DNA from: Laetiporus sulphureus 93-53 | Lineage: Eukaryota; Basidiomycota; Agaricomycetes; Polyporales; Laetiporaceae | Assembly: GCF_001632365.1 (NCBI RefSeq) | Contig: NW_024468541.1 | Span: forward strand, 119,005-162,683 | Reading direction: 5' to 3' | Length of the DNA stretch: 43,679 bases | Shown: positions 23,201 through 35,679 of the stretch, one piece after another | Layout: each line of letters starts with the position of its first letter | Position numbering within the stretch: the stretch's first letter is position 1 | Made by a program: the position numbers and the translations under genes | The notes under the pieces: generated by a model | The model's database searches: none | What the model was told of the DNA's origin: nothing | What the model saw: the letters and a program-made list of their open reading frames with translations, nothing else

Positions 23201-23292
23201 GTAAGATTGTCTAATTTTGCCCTTTTGCGAGACAACAGAGGCGTTGCGCTTAGTTTTCGTTTCGCAGAACCCTTTTGTGAGGTTGCAGCCAT
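20281..23292 (-). CDS. MAK5: MAK5/DDX24-type DEAD-box RNA helicase
   Basis: It is predicted to act in the nucleolus in assembly of the 60S ribosomal subunit. The start is ATG at 23292 (MAATSQKG, then a basic region) and the stop is TAG at 20281-20283, with about ten introns. Helicase motifs appear in order: Q motif FTDPTPIQ, motif I GSGKT, Ia APTRELALQ, Ib ATPGRLWD, the DEAD box as [14 protein letters not shown], motif [32 protein letters not shown] (V) and HRNGRTAR (VI). The phrase [13 protein letters not shown], long inserts between motifs and a Lys-rich C-terminus are typical of MAK5. One apparent frameshift near 21930 disappears when a 52-nt GTGCGT...AATAG intron is removed. The gene looks intact and shares a 637-bp divergent promoter region with monooxygenase copy 2. 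Confidence 0.92.
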
Positions 23293-23361
23293 CTAAAAGA
23301 ATGAATTAGGAATCGAAAAACAGGATGTCGATAGACGCACTTAAGTCTTGCTGCTTGCACT

Positions 23362-23384
23362 ACTGAGCGCTCCTTTCGAGCGCT
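23362..23384. promoter_or_regulatory. Inverted repeat in the divergent promoter
   Basis: The arms TGAGCGCTC and GAGCGCTTA (one mismatch) are separated by five bases. It is either a dyad protein-binding site or a transcribed hairpin in the MAK5 leader. No direct evidence separates the two. Confidence 0.4.
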
Positions 23385-23402
23385 TAGTGAAAACCCGTGA
23401 CG

Positions 23403-23412
23403 ATCACGTGAT
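23403..23412. promoter_or_regulatory. CACGTG palindrome
   Basis: ATCACGTGAT is a perfect 10-bp palindrome with the CACGTG core bound by basic helix-loop-helix factors in fungi. It lies 111 bp upstream of the MAK5 start codon. Confidence 0.4.
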
Positions 23413-23929
23413 ACGCGAATCGCAACTCGCCGTTTGACGCGTTCTGGAGGTCGCGGCGCTTCTGACTTCTGCGGCTTGGTCGACTGACTGAACAAGATGA
23501 TTCGTGACATTTGTTTGACCTCCAGTGGTCCTTTAATGAACGTTCTGTCGCCAGCTTCCATGGTGCGTCGCCAGCGCACGAAACATCCGCAGGTGGTTTC
23601 CCTCGAGCCGTGGGACGTGAGATCGGAATCGCAGTGCCTTTCGCGTGGGTGTCAGACCCATTTCTTGACAGTGAGGGTCTCTAGTACTCGTTCTTGTTGC
23701 AGAGAAGTCTACTTAGGCTTTGACATGTCTTAGCATCCGAAAGCACTGGATTCGAGCCTGATGGAAACCTGTTCATCCCGCGAGCGTCGCGCGGATCAGA
23801 CAGTAACATCAATGTGGTCTGGAAGCACCCAGTGCCCTTATATAGCTGCATCGTTCACGCCGCCGTGCCTCAGCGTGTCTACAAGCGGGCGTTCATTCGC
23901 GAACGCTCAGGTTCCTCAGTCTTACCACC

Positions 23930-25660
23930 ATGTTGTCGATTTTGCTGTATGCTGTGCAGGCAGCGTCGTCGCTACTACGCCTGGGACTGTGGAACGTGCC
24001 TCAGTTCCCGCCTTCGGCTTCTGTCCACGACCTCGAGCACCAACAGTTCATGAACATCCAGAGGGACGCTACTAAGTCTATCGCCATCGTGGGAGCAGGC
24101 AGTGGGGGCCTCGCAGCGCTCAAGACGATCTTGGATGTCGCTTCGAATATCAATGCGAACTGGGAGGTAGTCCTCTTCGAGCAGCATCGCAACGTCGGTG
24201 GACTGTGGCTCGCTGACCCTCCAGGGTCTGAACCCGACCCTCCAGAGCTTCCAGAGTCACCAGTCTATCCTCTTCTCCACACCAATACAGCAAATCCCAC
24301 AATGACCTATCCTCATGTTCCCTTTCCGCCAGGCACATCACTATTTCCGTCATGGGAGGCCGTTCAACAGTACCATGTGGATTTCGCGGAGTCCTTCGAC
24401 TTAATGCCATATATCAGGCTGAACCACACCGTTGTCTCAGCACAATGGCATGGACATGGCGAATTTGGTGACTGGCACGTCGAAGTCCACTCGCCCTCGC
24501 CAGATGCAGACCCGAGCGAGGAGGTCGTGCTCAAACGGACCTTCGATCACCTCGTCGTAGCCGCGGGTCACGACCACTACCCGCATGTACCCACTTGGAC
24601 GGGCACAAGCGATTGGTTGGCGAATTCGAATTCTGGATCGTCTAGGCGACGAATCGTACACTCCATATACTACCGCCACCCAGAAGAATATGCGAACCAG
24701 AGCGTCGTCCTTGTCGGAGCGGGTGCGAGTGCACGAGATATCGCCCTGCAGGTGGGCTCATTAGCCAAGATGGTGAGTCCATCTCTATCAGCGTAACCTT
24801 GCATGATGGTTGAACGAATACTTCGACTTGGATAGGTCTACCAATCAGTCAAGGAAAACCAGACTACAACGCCCGGCGCGAATGTCGTCGAGAAACCAGA
24901 GATCGCATACTTTACTTCGGATGCGATCTTCTTCACCGATGGCACATCGGTCGAAGAGATCGATACCGTCATACTTGCAACAGGTTATGAGTTCCGCATG
25001 CCTTTCCTGACCGCGCCACATGCTTCTACAGTGGTCACCGACCCGAGCACACGACAGAACTCAACTACCGCACAGCGCCCCATCAGCAACCTGCGATACA
25101 TTTTCCCTCTGTACCGGCACATATTCAGCCTCGGCCCAGCTGTTCCTCCCACTGCGCTCGCATTCGTCGGTCTTCCCGTGATCATTGCCAACTGCCCATC
25201 AGACTATGCGCAGGGCATGCTCGTCGCGCACGCGTTCGCAAACGCTTCACTCTTGCCTCCGCGCGAAGAGATGCTCGCAGATCTCGTCGCGCGCGAGGAG
25301 GCGCTCCGCGAGCAGGGCCTCGACCCCTATTTCGTCGGACATCGTATGAGCGACAACGGCGCGCAAACGTACCAGGATGACCTCGTTGAATACCTGAAGA
25401 AGCATGGGGCATTGCCGGATGACGGGAAAAAGTACGTGGAGTCGTGGCGCCGGATGGGCAGGCGTGAGGGCCCGTTGATCTACCGCGCCTGGCAACGAGT
25501 GCGGCGCCTTGGCGAGGAGGACCGGTGGCTGCGAAACGTGCGTACTGAGGAGGAGTGGGCTGACTTGTTGAGGAGGTTGGTGGAGTGGCAGAGAAAGTGG
25601 GAGGATGATGGACACGAACCGGAACCGGCAACGATTTTGCTAGATGAGTATGAATTCTGA
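23930..25660 (+). CDS. Flavin-containing monooxygenase, copy 2
   Basis: It has the same predicted activity as copy 1 and is clearly its paralogue. Exon 1 (23930-24772, 281 codons, the same length as copy 1) and exon 2 (24836-25660) are separated by a 63-nt intron at the identical codon position. The protein has 555 residues. It shows a hydrophobic N-terminus, the FAD motif GAGSGGLAALK, VVLFEQHRNVGGLW, HSIYYRHPEEY, the NADPH motif VLVGAGASARD and ATGYEFR. It ends DEYEF. The frame is intact. Copies 1 and 2 face away from each other on either side of MAK5, so an inverted or dispersed duplication is likely. The N-terminal segment could anchor it in the endoplasmic reticulum membrane. Confidence 0.93.
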
Positions 25661-27212
25661 GATGTTTGTTGACGATCCTCGTCAAGGCAGGCTAGCGTGT
25701 GTGACTAGGGGAGTTGGGCATAGCTCGCATAATCAATCATTACTGCATTATGTATTCTGCGCACGGTATGATCTTGTTCTGGTTGCCCCATATTTTCTTA
25801 GGTTGACATAGATATCGATTTAGAAGCCAGCCCATCGTCTGGGAGGCAATGATACATATAGAGCAGACTGTCTCGTATGCAATATATCTCGGTCAAATTG
25901 GAGAAAGAAGATTTTCGTAGATCCGACCAGACATTGTATCCCGGATCGTTCGGGGGTGCGAGCACGTACTTATCAAGACCACCGACGACAATAGTGAGCC
26001 ATGATGAGCGTAGTTTGCAAGCTTGATGAACCGCGAACGAAACTCTGGTCTTGCAGCATAATCGGAATGGTCACTACATATCCTGCAGCTTTGATGGAAG
26101 GGAAGAGCAAACCCTTGACACTCGCATGCAGCAAGTCGCCACTCGACTTCCATATCTGCAACGGTATCGCGCTGCGTTCTATCAGCACGGAAGAGGCGTG
26201 ACAGACACTTCGGAGAGTCAGTTGTGGGGTTTCAGCGACAACAAAAATTAGGATCGTGTCCACTCGAGCACGGACGAAGATGACAGTAGTGTTCATATGG
26301 CACGTTTTCTCCCGTTGATTCCCGCTATGGTCTCATACTTCCTGTACAAATGCTTGATACGTACTCTAGCCCAAAGAAGACATGAATCTTAAATCCTGCC
26401 TTGTCAATAGGCCGTTCTCATGCAGTAAACGTTCGAGGCACCAGGAGTTGAAAGCCGCATGGTGGCGCGGATCAAGTGATTCAAGTCATGAGTGGACACC
26501 ACGCCCAACGCCGTCGCTTGATCCAGAAACTCAGAAGCAAGGCTTTTGTGTGCACCATCCCCAAGATCATCATGGACGATCGCAAATGAAAGGTCATTGC
26601 AGCGCGTATTCATCACGCCTCTACATTCATTGCGCTCCCGCTAGGCAGGGAGACCTCGATTTGCGAGTTTATGCCTTTCGGGAAGAGGGCGGAAGAGGGC
26701 GGGAAGAGTGTACAGGATGAAGCGGATGTTCGGCTACTAATGATCAGTGGTGGATTGAGCTGAATTGTTTCGCGAATTATACCGCTTGCACGTGTCGACG
26801 TGTTTGCACTTTAGTTACCGATACCAGATAGTAATGATCATTGTGGGCGAGATTGTAATTGTTGCATATAGTGCACTAGCTACAACTGCTCATCAAAGGT
26901 CATTCTGTCAGTTACGTTGACTTATTGGTCATCACCAGAAAGCCTTCAAGCTCATGATTCAGCTCGACGCTGACCAACCTCTCTGCCCCCATTCCTCCTA
27001 CACGTGCGTCACCGTGCAATAAATTTCATTCATCCAGCAAGTACCATTGAACGGGCGGTTTTCTCGAAATTTGAGTCGACGATGTCGTCCACGTGAAGTT
27101 CCTCATTAACATGTTCCTCTCCGGTGAAAGTCATCGCTTTCAGCATGGATCAAGGTGCCAACATCGTTTATAATACTTCCCGTTATACTGCGATATCGTT
27201 ACCATTGATCGC
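25661..27212. other. Intergenic region without a supported gene
   Basis: Open frames near 25893-26296 (minus) have some hydrophobic character, but no motif or exon chain links them. A short GGGAAGAGGGCGG-type repetition lies near 26680. I see nothing else. Confidence 0.4.
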
Positions 27213-28784
27213 CTATACGTTGATTTCTGCGGTAGCGTGATCTCCGTGATAATCTTCGTGGCGATCAGCAGCAGTAGCATCAGAGCTGCATGCAATATCA
27301 TGCTCTTGCAAGTCATCTTCCAGGCTCTCGTCTTGCCGACCATCAGCAAAGGCAATTGTTTTTAGGGTGGCCGATAGGGAATCATCCATGTGATGCGAGA
27401 ATACAACCTTGCGGAGGTCAATGAGGAGGCGCGACATGACGATCGACGTAAGGCTGCCAAGTGTATGTCAGCGAAGCGGAACGCCGCGTCAAATTGCCCC
27501 TCACCTTCCCGTTACCATAGAGATCGGATCGACTATCTGATGCATGTGACAGTGAGACGTCATAACAGAGGCGAGGCAGGCGAGAGTCTGCAAGAGTGCT
27601 CAGAATGCTTACTTCCGTATATTGTCCAAGGACAATGCCAATGATATTCGCTATTGAAAGAAGGCTGTTGTGTTGCCAGTATCAACATCCACACCTCTGA
27701 GCGTCATCTGCGGACGCACGCGAAGTAAAGTCCCGCTTGTACAAATCAGTGTTAGTTTGAATTTAGAGGCGCGGTTTACGTACTGTCTTGGACGAGAACC
27801 TTGCTCAAACTATTGTTCGAGAGAGTCTGAACGTAAACCGCCATAGATTTCGTCTTCATCCAGGTGACGATCATCACAATGGCATCAGAGCACAGAGAGG
27901 CCACCCTGGCGCCAATTATCCCTAATCAATGAGTGAATAGGTGCGCCATAGAGTGGAAGAAGAATTCATACAGCTACACATGCACGCATTATCAGCAACT
28001 CAGCTCAAACGTAGCTATCTATGAAGAAACTTACACTGCATACGTTTTGTCAGGTATTTTGAGTCTAATGCCACATTCGCGAGCGGGATAGACAATCTCC
28101 AGCGGAGATGTTCGAATATATGTGTACTGGTAACATTTTAATGAGTAATGTCTGCAGGAAAATCGTGGCGAGAGCTCACAAAGGAAACCACGGGAAATAC
28201 CATGCCTGAAATGAATGTCAAGGCGCAGGTTAATTTCTGCCGATCGCTGATCGCGTAAACACGCAAAGATGCGAAGACTGGCACCATAAAGATCAGCGCA
28301 ACAGATACACGCAAAGCCTACGTGCACTTACGTGTCGCGCTTGTCATGAGGAGCACATTCATCGCCATATCTATGCGTACAAGAATTGCGCAACTGCGGA
28401 TTAATCGTGCATGCTCAATATCACAATTAGGACGCATATAAGTCGGCTTCGAACCTCTTCAGAGCTCTGTGAGTACCACAGATGCATGAAATGAGTATGG
28501 TCACCTACCTCGTCATTTTGCCAATTCTGTGTCGGCGATAATGTCAAGACCACAAAGATAACATTGAAAACAGCTGTATACCGGAAGGCGTAGAATAGCG
28601 CAGAAACGGACGATAATTTGCTCTTCCAGATATATTGAATCTCGTCAGGAAGCGTGAGGCCATAGTCATAGCAGCAGAGAGCTGAGGCTCATGAGAACCG
28701 TGTAGTAGAATATACGATACCACACTGACCTGTGGCGGCAACGTATAAGTCGATTTCTCTGTAACTACTCAGCTCAGCAACCAT
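27213..28784 (-). CDS. DUF6533-type multi-pass membrane protein
   Basis: The function of this basidiomycete-expanded family is unknown. It looks like a seven-helix protein. The start is ATG at 28784 (MVAELSSYREIDLYVAAT). A short intron is followed by the family hallmark YDYGLTLPDEIQYIWKSK and then FRYTAVFNVIFVVLTL. Later exons give ASLRVYAISDRQKL, YTYIRTSPLE, SDAIVMIVTWMKT, NIIGIVLGQYTE and the usual closing LTSIVMSRLLIDLRK, with an acidic His- and Asp-rich tail ending at the stop at 27213-27215. All the pieces I traced can be joined by GT...AG introns of ordinary size. Some middle joints (27650-27780 and 28330-28500) remain uncertain. Confidence 0.75.
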
Positions 28785-29949
28785 AAGTCCAGATAAGGGC
28801 CACATGTCAGGAAGATAACTAAACTCACTAATCTATCATTGCGGATGCAAGTTCGGCTTCGGCTGACATCTTTGCTGGTGTTCAGATCCAAGTTTGAAGC
28901 AATGACGTTCGGACGGAAACTTACTCTCATTATTTATACATCGATGGTGCAATTGGCGCCTTCACCGTGGCGCTGGCATCTACCAATTCATCCGTGGCAT
29001 GCGCCGAGATGTGTCCGGAGCATCACACCGTTGTTGGGGCTATGTCAATAGGCGCCTTCTGTTCGGTTTTGTGAGACGAGCAATGATAGAACATGTATAT
29101 CAACTTATTCTGATGGCTGGGTATCGAGATCGCTCGCGGTTCAGTGAAAAATTCGACTTTCTGTAGAATGAGATCATTGTCATAAGCACGAAGCTTTGAA
29201 GTTTTAAAGGTCCGGCAAGACCTGCACCATCCTACAGGGAATATAGCATCTACTTTCATCGTGCTATGCCTGAATTGACCATAGCAAGAACACGTTGGTG
29301 CCAATCATAGAGTTTTGTGTCTTCATTGAATTCTATTCCCGTAAACGATTTCCGTGCTGTTCCACCCAGCTGCCGGGTACTGCAGGTACTGCACATTGCC
29401 ACGTTTAGTGAGCTGTCCGTCACAAGGAGGCCATTTCCACTCATCGATACTGAGCGGCTCCAAAATAGCGCTCATCCCTTTCCTAGCTACGGCAGCATGC
29501 ATGCTGCACGAAACGCTCTTGGCCTCGAAGTGCTTCGATGCGTCACAACTGATGTTAAAGTCCAAGTTCTACAGGCCACTGAGCGCCCAGATCATGATAC
29601 AGACAGGTTTCTTTCACCTCGTGGTGATCATGGGCGTATCTCTGAGCATCTGTAACATCATATGTGGGCAATACAGTTGTTCAGGTGTGCAGCGCACCTT
29701 CGATGAACAGTAATGGAAGCAACTTAAGTCACAGCCTCACACAGCAGCACGTTCAGTCTCATTGCAATTCAATACTCAGGCTTGCAGTTCTGACAGTGTT
29801 TCTTTTGGTAGAGTTTGTAAAGACGTTACTGCTCCCGCAGCCTGGGTCCTATGCGAGCAATAGCGTCAGCCCCCACCATGTTCGACGCACCTACGTATCT
29901 ACTCCTCAGCGTTCGAGCATACACCTTGCACCTCCATCACGTCCCAAGC
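28785..29949. other. Intergenic region without a supported gene
   Basis: The longest frame (29354-29713, plus, 119 residues) has no recognisable motif and no exon partners. It would contain the promoter of the DUF6533 gene and the 3' end of the Het-C gene. Confidence 0.4.
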
Positions 29950-32900
29950 TCACCAGCCACCACCGTACGGCGGACCCTCCGGCGGTTGGTACTCATCATG
30001 ATGCTGATGGTGACGACGATGGTGGTGTGGTTCAGGGAACTCAGGACCACCAGGGCCTGGCGGCGGTCCCGGCGGCGGCGAAAACTCACCAAGCCCCATT
30101 CCTTCCTCCCTCTCCCGGTATCCTCCATATTGTCTGGCAGAATCGCCGAATGCGCCATCGCCGAATCCCGATGATCGCATAGGATCCGGGAACGACGGCT
30201 GAGGCTGTTGCCCGCTGTATCCGCCCACATACGATGGGGAATACCCAGAGCTCGTCGGTGCCGCTCCTGGGAACCCTGGCGGCCCGCTCAGGGGAGCATT
30301 GGGCGGCTCTCTCTCGTACCTCGAAGACGTGTATGCCGCTCCAGGATACCCTGCCGACGCCGCCCTGTTGTACAGCTCTGCCTCCCCGGAAGGCATCTGC
30401 ACTGATGCGCTCTCTGCGTAGTATCCTCCAGTACCCTGTGACAGACGGTGATGGTGTCCGTGGCGTTCTTGACGGTCGCCATCCGAGCTTTCTTCCGGAG
30501 CCCGGTACGGGTTTTGGCTCCTACCCTCCGAATAGTACCCTCCTTCAGGGACGTCGGGCATGCCCGAACGACTCACACCTCCGAGGCCCACCATCGCCGC
30601 CCCGGCAGCCCCAGCACCCAACCCGAATCCGGGCCTTGAACCTGCTATGCCCGCACTGGTAGCAGCACCGCCAGTCTTGCCGAGCAATGACTGCGCCTGC
30701 GCCATACCGGGAACATCATGCAGCAATTCGCTCTGCATCTGCATCCCTGCAGCTTGTGCGAACGAGCCCTGTGAGGCGGCCTCCTGTTCCTCGCTGCCGA
30801 TCCTGATATTCTTGTGATTTCGGACCGACTCCTTTGAAAGCCTTCGAATGATCTCGGCTTGGTCATTCTCGAGTCCTTGCACCCAAGTCTGCATATATTT
30901 CACCATCTGGCGTTGAATGGGCGAGTCGCTATCATGGAAGTCGGGATGGAACCTACAATGTCCCTTGAGTTATGTGTGATGAGACCCGAGGTATGTATCA
31001 GACGTACAGACAGTGCAAAACGTCGTCCGTGACTTGGTTAACATTGATCGATGTGTCTTCCCAAGCTTTGACGATCCGCGGCACAGTATATTCCTGTATA
31101 GAACATTAGTGATATCTTCCATGACCACGTACGATCCAAGAACAGACCAAAATTATCTTTCCCAAGTTTCCAGCCGGTTCGTTCAAAATGAGATTCTGAT
31201 GGACTAGTATCAATATGCTGGCCAATGTCGTGCAGAGATTACTCACGAAATGATCCTTGCTCAAGAAAGAGTGGGTCGGGTCGGACTACATCAAAGGCGT
31301 TATCAGTGAATGTTCATTGTCATCGCCCACTTCCTGCACCACCCACAGCATTCGGGTTGTTGAAGACCTTGCCGATTTCATCAGTTAAACTCATTTGCAC
31401 TGGAAGAAACGTTTCGCATACTTCGTACTGATCAGTCTTTTTGATGACCTCGCCCGACGCAGTCATAAGCCCCGTTGTGGCTTGTTGCATGATTGGCTTC
31501 AGAAATGGCTGGAATGCATCCGTCACATCCATTCGGCGTGGCATCAATTTCTGCCGTCATCAAAAGCTCGCTCCACCCACCTCGAGCGTAGTGAAAACGA
31601 ACACTGCGACAAAATGTCAGCCTCAGTCCGCATGGTAAGTGAGGTCTCGTACCTGAGATCGAGTCACTTATGGACTCCAGTAAGGACCCCAAGCCAGGTA
31701 TCTTGTCTGAAATGCCTGAGCGTCAGCGACTGCATCCGCACGGTTGCCCACGTTGGCTACTTACCGATAATAATCGAGACCTTCTTCATCACTATCCATG
31801 CATAAGCACAAGCTCGCGCTTCACTCGTCCCATTTAGCCAGAAATACTCACCGCTGTCCCTGAACGACAATACTTGCCACAGAACGTCATGCAACTGCTG
31901 CGGGCTCATGTCCTCAGGGGCGAGAGTATTCTGCGCACGCAGGCGCTGGACGCCATCCATCTGCCGCTCCATCTCTCCACCGCTGCCGTCCGGAAGCTTC
32001 TCCAGCAGAGATCGGAGCACGCCCGCTGTTGCATTTGAAGAATCTTCGCCGGAGAATGAGCGAGACGAGAAGGAGGCGGACTTAGCGCGGGCCTTGTCGA
32101 GCTCGGCGTTGAGATCGACCACGGATGCCTACGATCTACATTAGTGCGGAAAAAGCAACAAGTATATAGCTTCACGAACTTGGCTCTGAGGATAAAGTAC
32201 GCAGACAAGATCAGTGTTAGTCGGATAGAGAGAGAACCTTCACAAACTATGTGATCGGTAGCCTCTACAAGGCAGAGTGAGTTATATCGATTTTGATAAG
32301 GAAGAGCATCGCACCGCCCAGCAAGCTATGCATGAAGTCACTCGAACCGAACGTCCCTATCAAAGCATGTGATTAGCTCAGAAATATAATCCCACTCACT
32401 TCGCAACTCACCAGTCACCAGGGGCGCGACGTATCTCCCATCAGGCGCCTGCAAGCGCACCTGATCGCCCACATGCACAAACACGTCTCGATAGCCGAGC
32501 GAGACCAACGCGAGCTCACAGAAGTTTGAATGCGCCGCAAAATCCTCCACCGTATGGAGCTGCACATCGCAATAGTTGTGAATACCATGGAAATTACCGC
32601 GGAAACTACTGAAACGGTGTGCTTACAGCCTGCCCAAGCAGCCGGTAGGACTCGTACTCGTCTTCTTTATTGCCGTTGCTGCGGTACCGGCGGCCATACT
32701 CGATGCACTTGTGCAATGTTCGGCGAACGAGTGCCTTGCTGGTGTCCCAAGTACCGAATTCTGCATCTCAAAAATGAACGTAAGGATGAGATGAGCTAGA
32801 CGAAAGATGGGAAAGCAGCGCTCCCACCATTTGCAATGTAGTTCTTCATACCCGTGCGAGGGTCGATGGCCAGTTCTTGCGGCTATGCAGATATGTTGCC

Positions 32901-33823
32901 ACTTTGGAAAGGGGGACCGTTGAAATGTGAACTCACGTCTACTGGCCCACGCAGCCTCCGATCATAATCTCGAGCATTTTCAGGGTATCCTTTAGGGTTA
33001 TCGATGTGCTCAGTCTATGGCGTCTTGTGATCAATGAAGAATTCGCTGTATATATGCTCCTGATCTCACTGGAAGATACACGCCGAGTCGTTCAGCAGTG
33101 ACTTCGAATTCCTCGGTGGCATATCCGTGTGCCTGCAAGATAATGGCTATCAGAATGTAGTTGACAGCTCTTGCACGCGAGGTATCTACCATGAAACCCA
33201 AGACCATGCAAAGGTTGATGATTGTCTGTAACATCCCGCCGCCGGAATAAGTGAATTGGACTAATGCGATATCTCACACATACCGCAAGCTGCAGCTTCG
33301 ATAGGCCCGCGACATCGACTGCCTATAATGTATTCAGTGCGATCCAGTGTATATGCATCGAACGGGTGCACACCTGACTGTAATCTCGCAACCAATTTCT
33401 GAGGGCGATTGGCCAGTTCAAACGACCCTGATTTACCGAGAGCAATCGGCAACATACCCAAAGTATACCCGCTTGACATCCAGTGCCTTGAACTTCGTAC
33501 CTCCCCGGCCGATCAGAGCTCCGAGCGCGAAGCCACCGGCGCGTTTCGCTATGTCAGCAAGCGAGTCCTCCTACATTCGCCTTTAGCAGGTCTCCAGGAT
33601 CGCTCCTGCGAAGCAGCTCACAATATCGCCATGACGGAACGCCTTTCCCTCCAGGTACGCGTAGCTGCACCGTTCCTTGCTCAGACCCTTGCTGACTCTC
33701 GCGACAGCCGGCATGCACCCACCTTGGAATGTTTCCCGCCCCAAATGCGTACGCTCCATGTCCTTGAAGACAAAACACCAAAACACACAGAAAAATCAGG
33801 AGTATATGCGCGTTGCTAGGCAT
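29950..33823 (-). CDS. Het-C family protein
   Basis: It is a homologue of the HET-C heterokaryon-incompatibility family, a secreted or membrane-associated protein group widespread in filamentous fungi. The start at 33823 gives a signal peptide (residues about 1-26) followed by FGAGNIP. After splicing come SYAYLEGKAFRHGDI, KRVYFGNWLRDYSQ, TIINLCMVLGFMAHGYAT, FEVTAERLGVYLP, DPRTGMKNYIAN, LHTVEDFAAHSNFCELAL and HVGDQVRLQAPDG, all hallmark stretches of the family. Later parts include PEDMSPQQLHDVLW and a final long Gly-, Pro- and His-rich tail of about 250 residues that looks disordered. More than ten introns are present. No break was seen. A role in self/non-self recognition is known in ascomycetes but should not be assumed here. 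Confidence 0.9.
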
Positions 33824-35679
33824 GGTGGTCGACTTACAAGGTAGGCTTGCTTGGACAACGTGCTATAAGTACTGCACCGCCGCCAAGCTTCTCTTGTGGT
33901 CGCTGTCCTTGACGTCAAGCCCGCCAAGTAGTGCCCAGGGTCCGCGCGCTTTATCTGATCCACGTGCTCAGCGCATCCTCCATAACGACCCTCTAGCACC
34001 GCCCGCGCTGAACATCATGTCAATTACGCTCGGAAAACCAGCTGTGCTTTTCAAGTACGCCCGAATACACTATCGTACGGCCTGACACAGTGCTGCAAAA
34101 GATTGGTCGCTGAGGCCTGAGGTGTAAGTGGCGTTGACTATAGGTAAGCGACCCCGCTGATGCGACGAACGCCGATCAACTGAACATGACTTTACACATC
34201 ATTTGGGGAGTTAGTTCGTCTCACAGTTATCGTAGATTTGACGTTATGGAAAGCTATGCCCGCCATGGGTGATGACTTCAACTCAATACACACGATCCTC
34301 GTTCGCAAAGGCATGATACGAGCTCCCGTATCGAGCAACTTAGCATGGTCCTTTCCTAGCCTCACATGCATGGCTTGCCAGGGAGGTCGACCGCTCAGTG
34401 TCGCATAAGGAGGTTCGTCTCTCAATTCATCCATCATGATTGCTTATCAAGAAGTAGTAACACCTCATACAATTATCACTGTCACCTTATCAGCCGCTTC
34501 ATCCCAAATGTCTCACTGGACAAGATGAATGGCGACGCAAGAGACGGATATCTTTCAAACTAGCTCTGCTCTAGTGTTTGGTGCATCTACAGTGTGGGAT
34601 TATGGATTCTTCACGTTTGAAGAACGGTGCTCGCTCTCCAGAACGATACGACGGTCTCGCAAGTATAGCGCAGTTCGCAGGTCGAGCTATCTTTTTGTTG
34701 CTGTTCCTCTCAATGATGGGATGCAGCTAGAGCCGTAGATCTCAACGCTTTCAGAAATCTTTCAAATGTGTGTCAAACCTCAAATGAAAAGCCCGACAAA
34801 AACGGAATTGAGTCCGAAAGATAAAGAAAAGGTATGGAAGTTAGCCAAAATCTGAGACTGCAGTTGCATGGGGGTAGGAGACAAGTCAATATAAGTTCGG
34901 GAATGGCTCAGTTAAGGAGCTTTGGTCGCCGTAGCCACCCAGTCAGTGCCACTGTAGCTGGCACTGTCAGCAACTCCTGCGGCTGATATCAGTTGTTCCA
35001 GATTTGGAGGATCTATATGGTGGCATAATTGCCGCAAATGTTTCGCTGTTTAGTGCCGGTATCATGATTCAGAGGCCTGATCGACAGCGTGCATTTTTCG
35101 GCCGTGACCCTTCAGCGAAGCTTCAGCGCTCAGCCACAGACGCGTCCCGAGTGCATCTTTACCTGTGAGGCCTGTTCGCCCAAAGTGGCATTCGCAGTAC
35201 CGTTAACAGCTTTGCCAAATAAAATGCAGCAGTGTACATGAGAGTACCTCAAATCTTAAGCTTGAGTACTTGAGTTTCCGGCTCAGTATCACACTTGTAG
35301 GCTCTTAGCCCGGGCCTTCAGCCACAAGCGCGTCACTTCAGTCACCTAAGCGCGGTCTTCCTTTCCCTATCGATGACAGTACGCATGACACGAGTCTATA
35401 GCATCTACAGTCTCATGATGAACTAGAATCTATTGTTGCAACAACGATACAAGTTTAGAACCATTCAGCAGAATCTACGGAATTGACATTGTAGCCGTGA
35501 GTGAACATCCGATCCGTGCAACAGTCCGTGACAGATACCTTCTATTGCTACAATTGTGATAAGTAGACGATGATGAGCGACAAATAGCATACATGTGGGC
35601 TAAATAGCGGTGAGCGTACGTACAACCATAAACTCCATCAGGTTCCGAGCCAAACGATACTACAAACTAGGTAAGGCAA
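33824..35679. other. Intergenic region without a supported gene
   Basis: It holds the Het-C promoter side and the 3' end of the FunK1 gene. Frames at 34192-34437 and 34366-34738 show no motif. A phrase near CTTCAGC..CAGCCACA is repeated at about 35110 and 35313, of unknown meaning. Confidence 0.4.

Larger units (their letters stand above)
23293..23929. promoter_or_regulatory. Divergent promoter region, MAK5 and monooxygenase copy 2
   Basis: The two genes start at opposite ends and point away from each other, so this 637-bp interval must hold both promoters. It contains a hairpin-like inverted repeat at 23362-23384 and the palindrome ATCACGTGAT at 23403-23412, a classic E-box core. Both are nearer MAK5. 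Confidence 0.6.

Noticed and set aside
23250..23579. 109-residue minus-strand open frame upstream of MAK5
   Set aside because: It overlaps the MAK5 start in another frame, has no motif, and covers the divergent promoter.
23700..23760. tRNA-like T-arm phrase GGATTCGAGCC
   Set aside because: No matching acceptor stem, anticodon arm or A box could be found around it.
25893..26296. Possible second membrane-protein gene on the minus strand
   Set aside because: Two overlapping frames have hydrophobic stretches, but neither shows the DUF6533 hallmark residues or usable intron joints.
29354..29713. 119-residue plus-strand open frame between the DUF6533 and Het-C genes
   Set aside because: It has no recognisable family, exon partners or start context. 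Overlapping frames on both strands look equally open.
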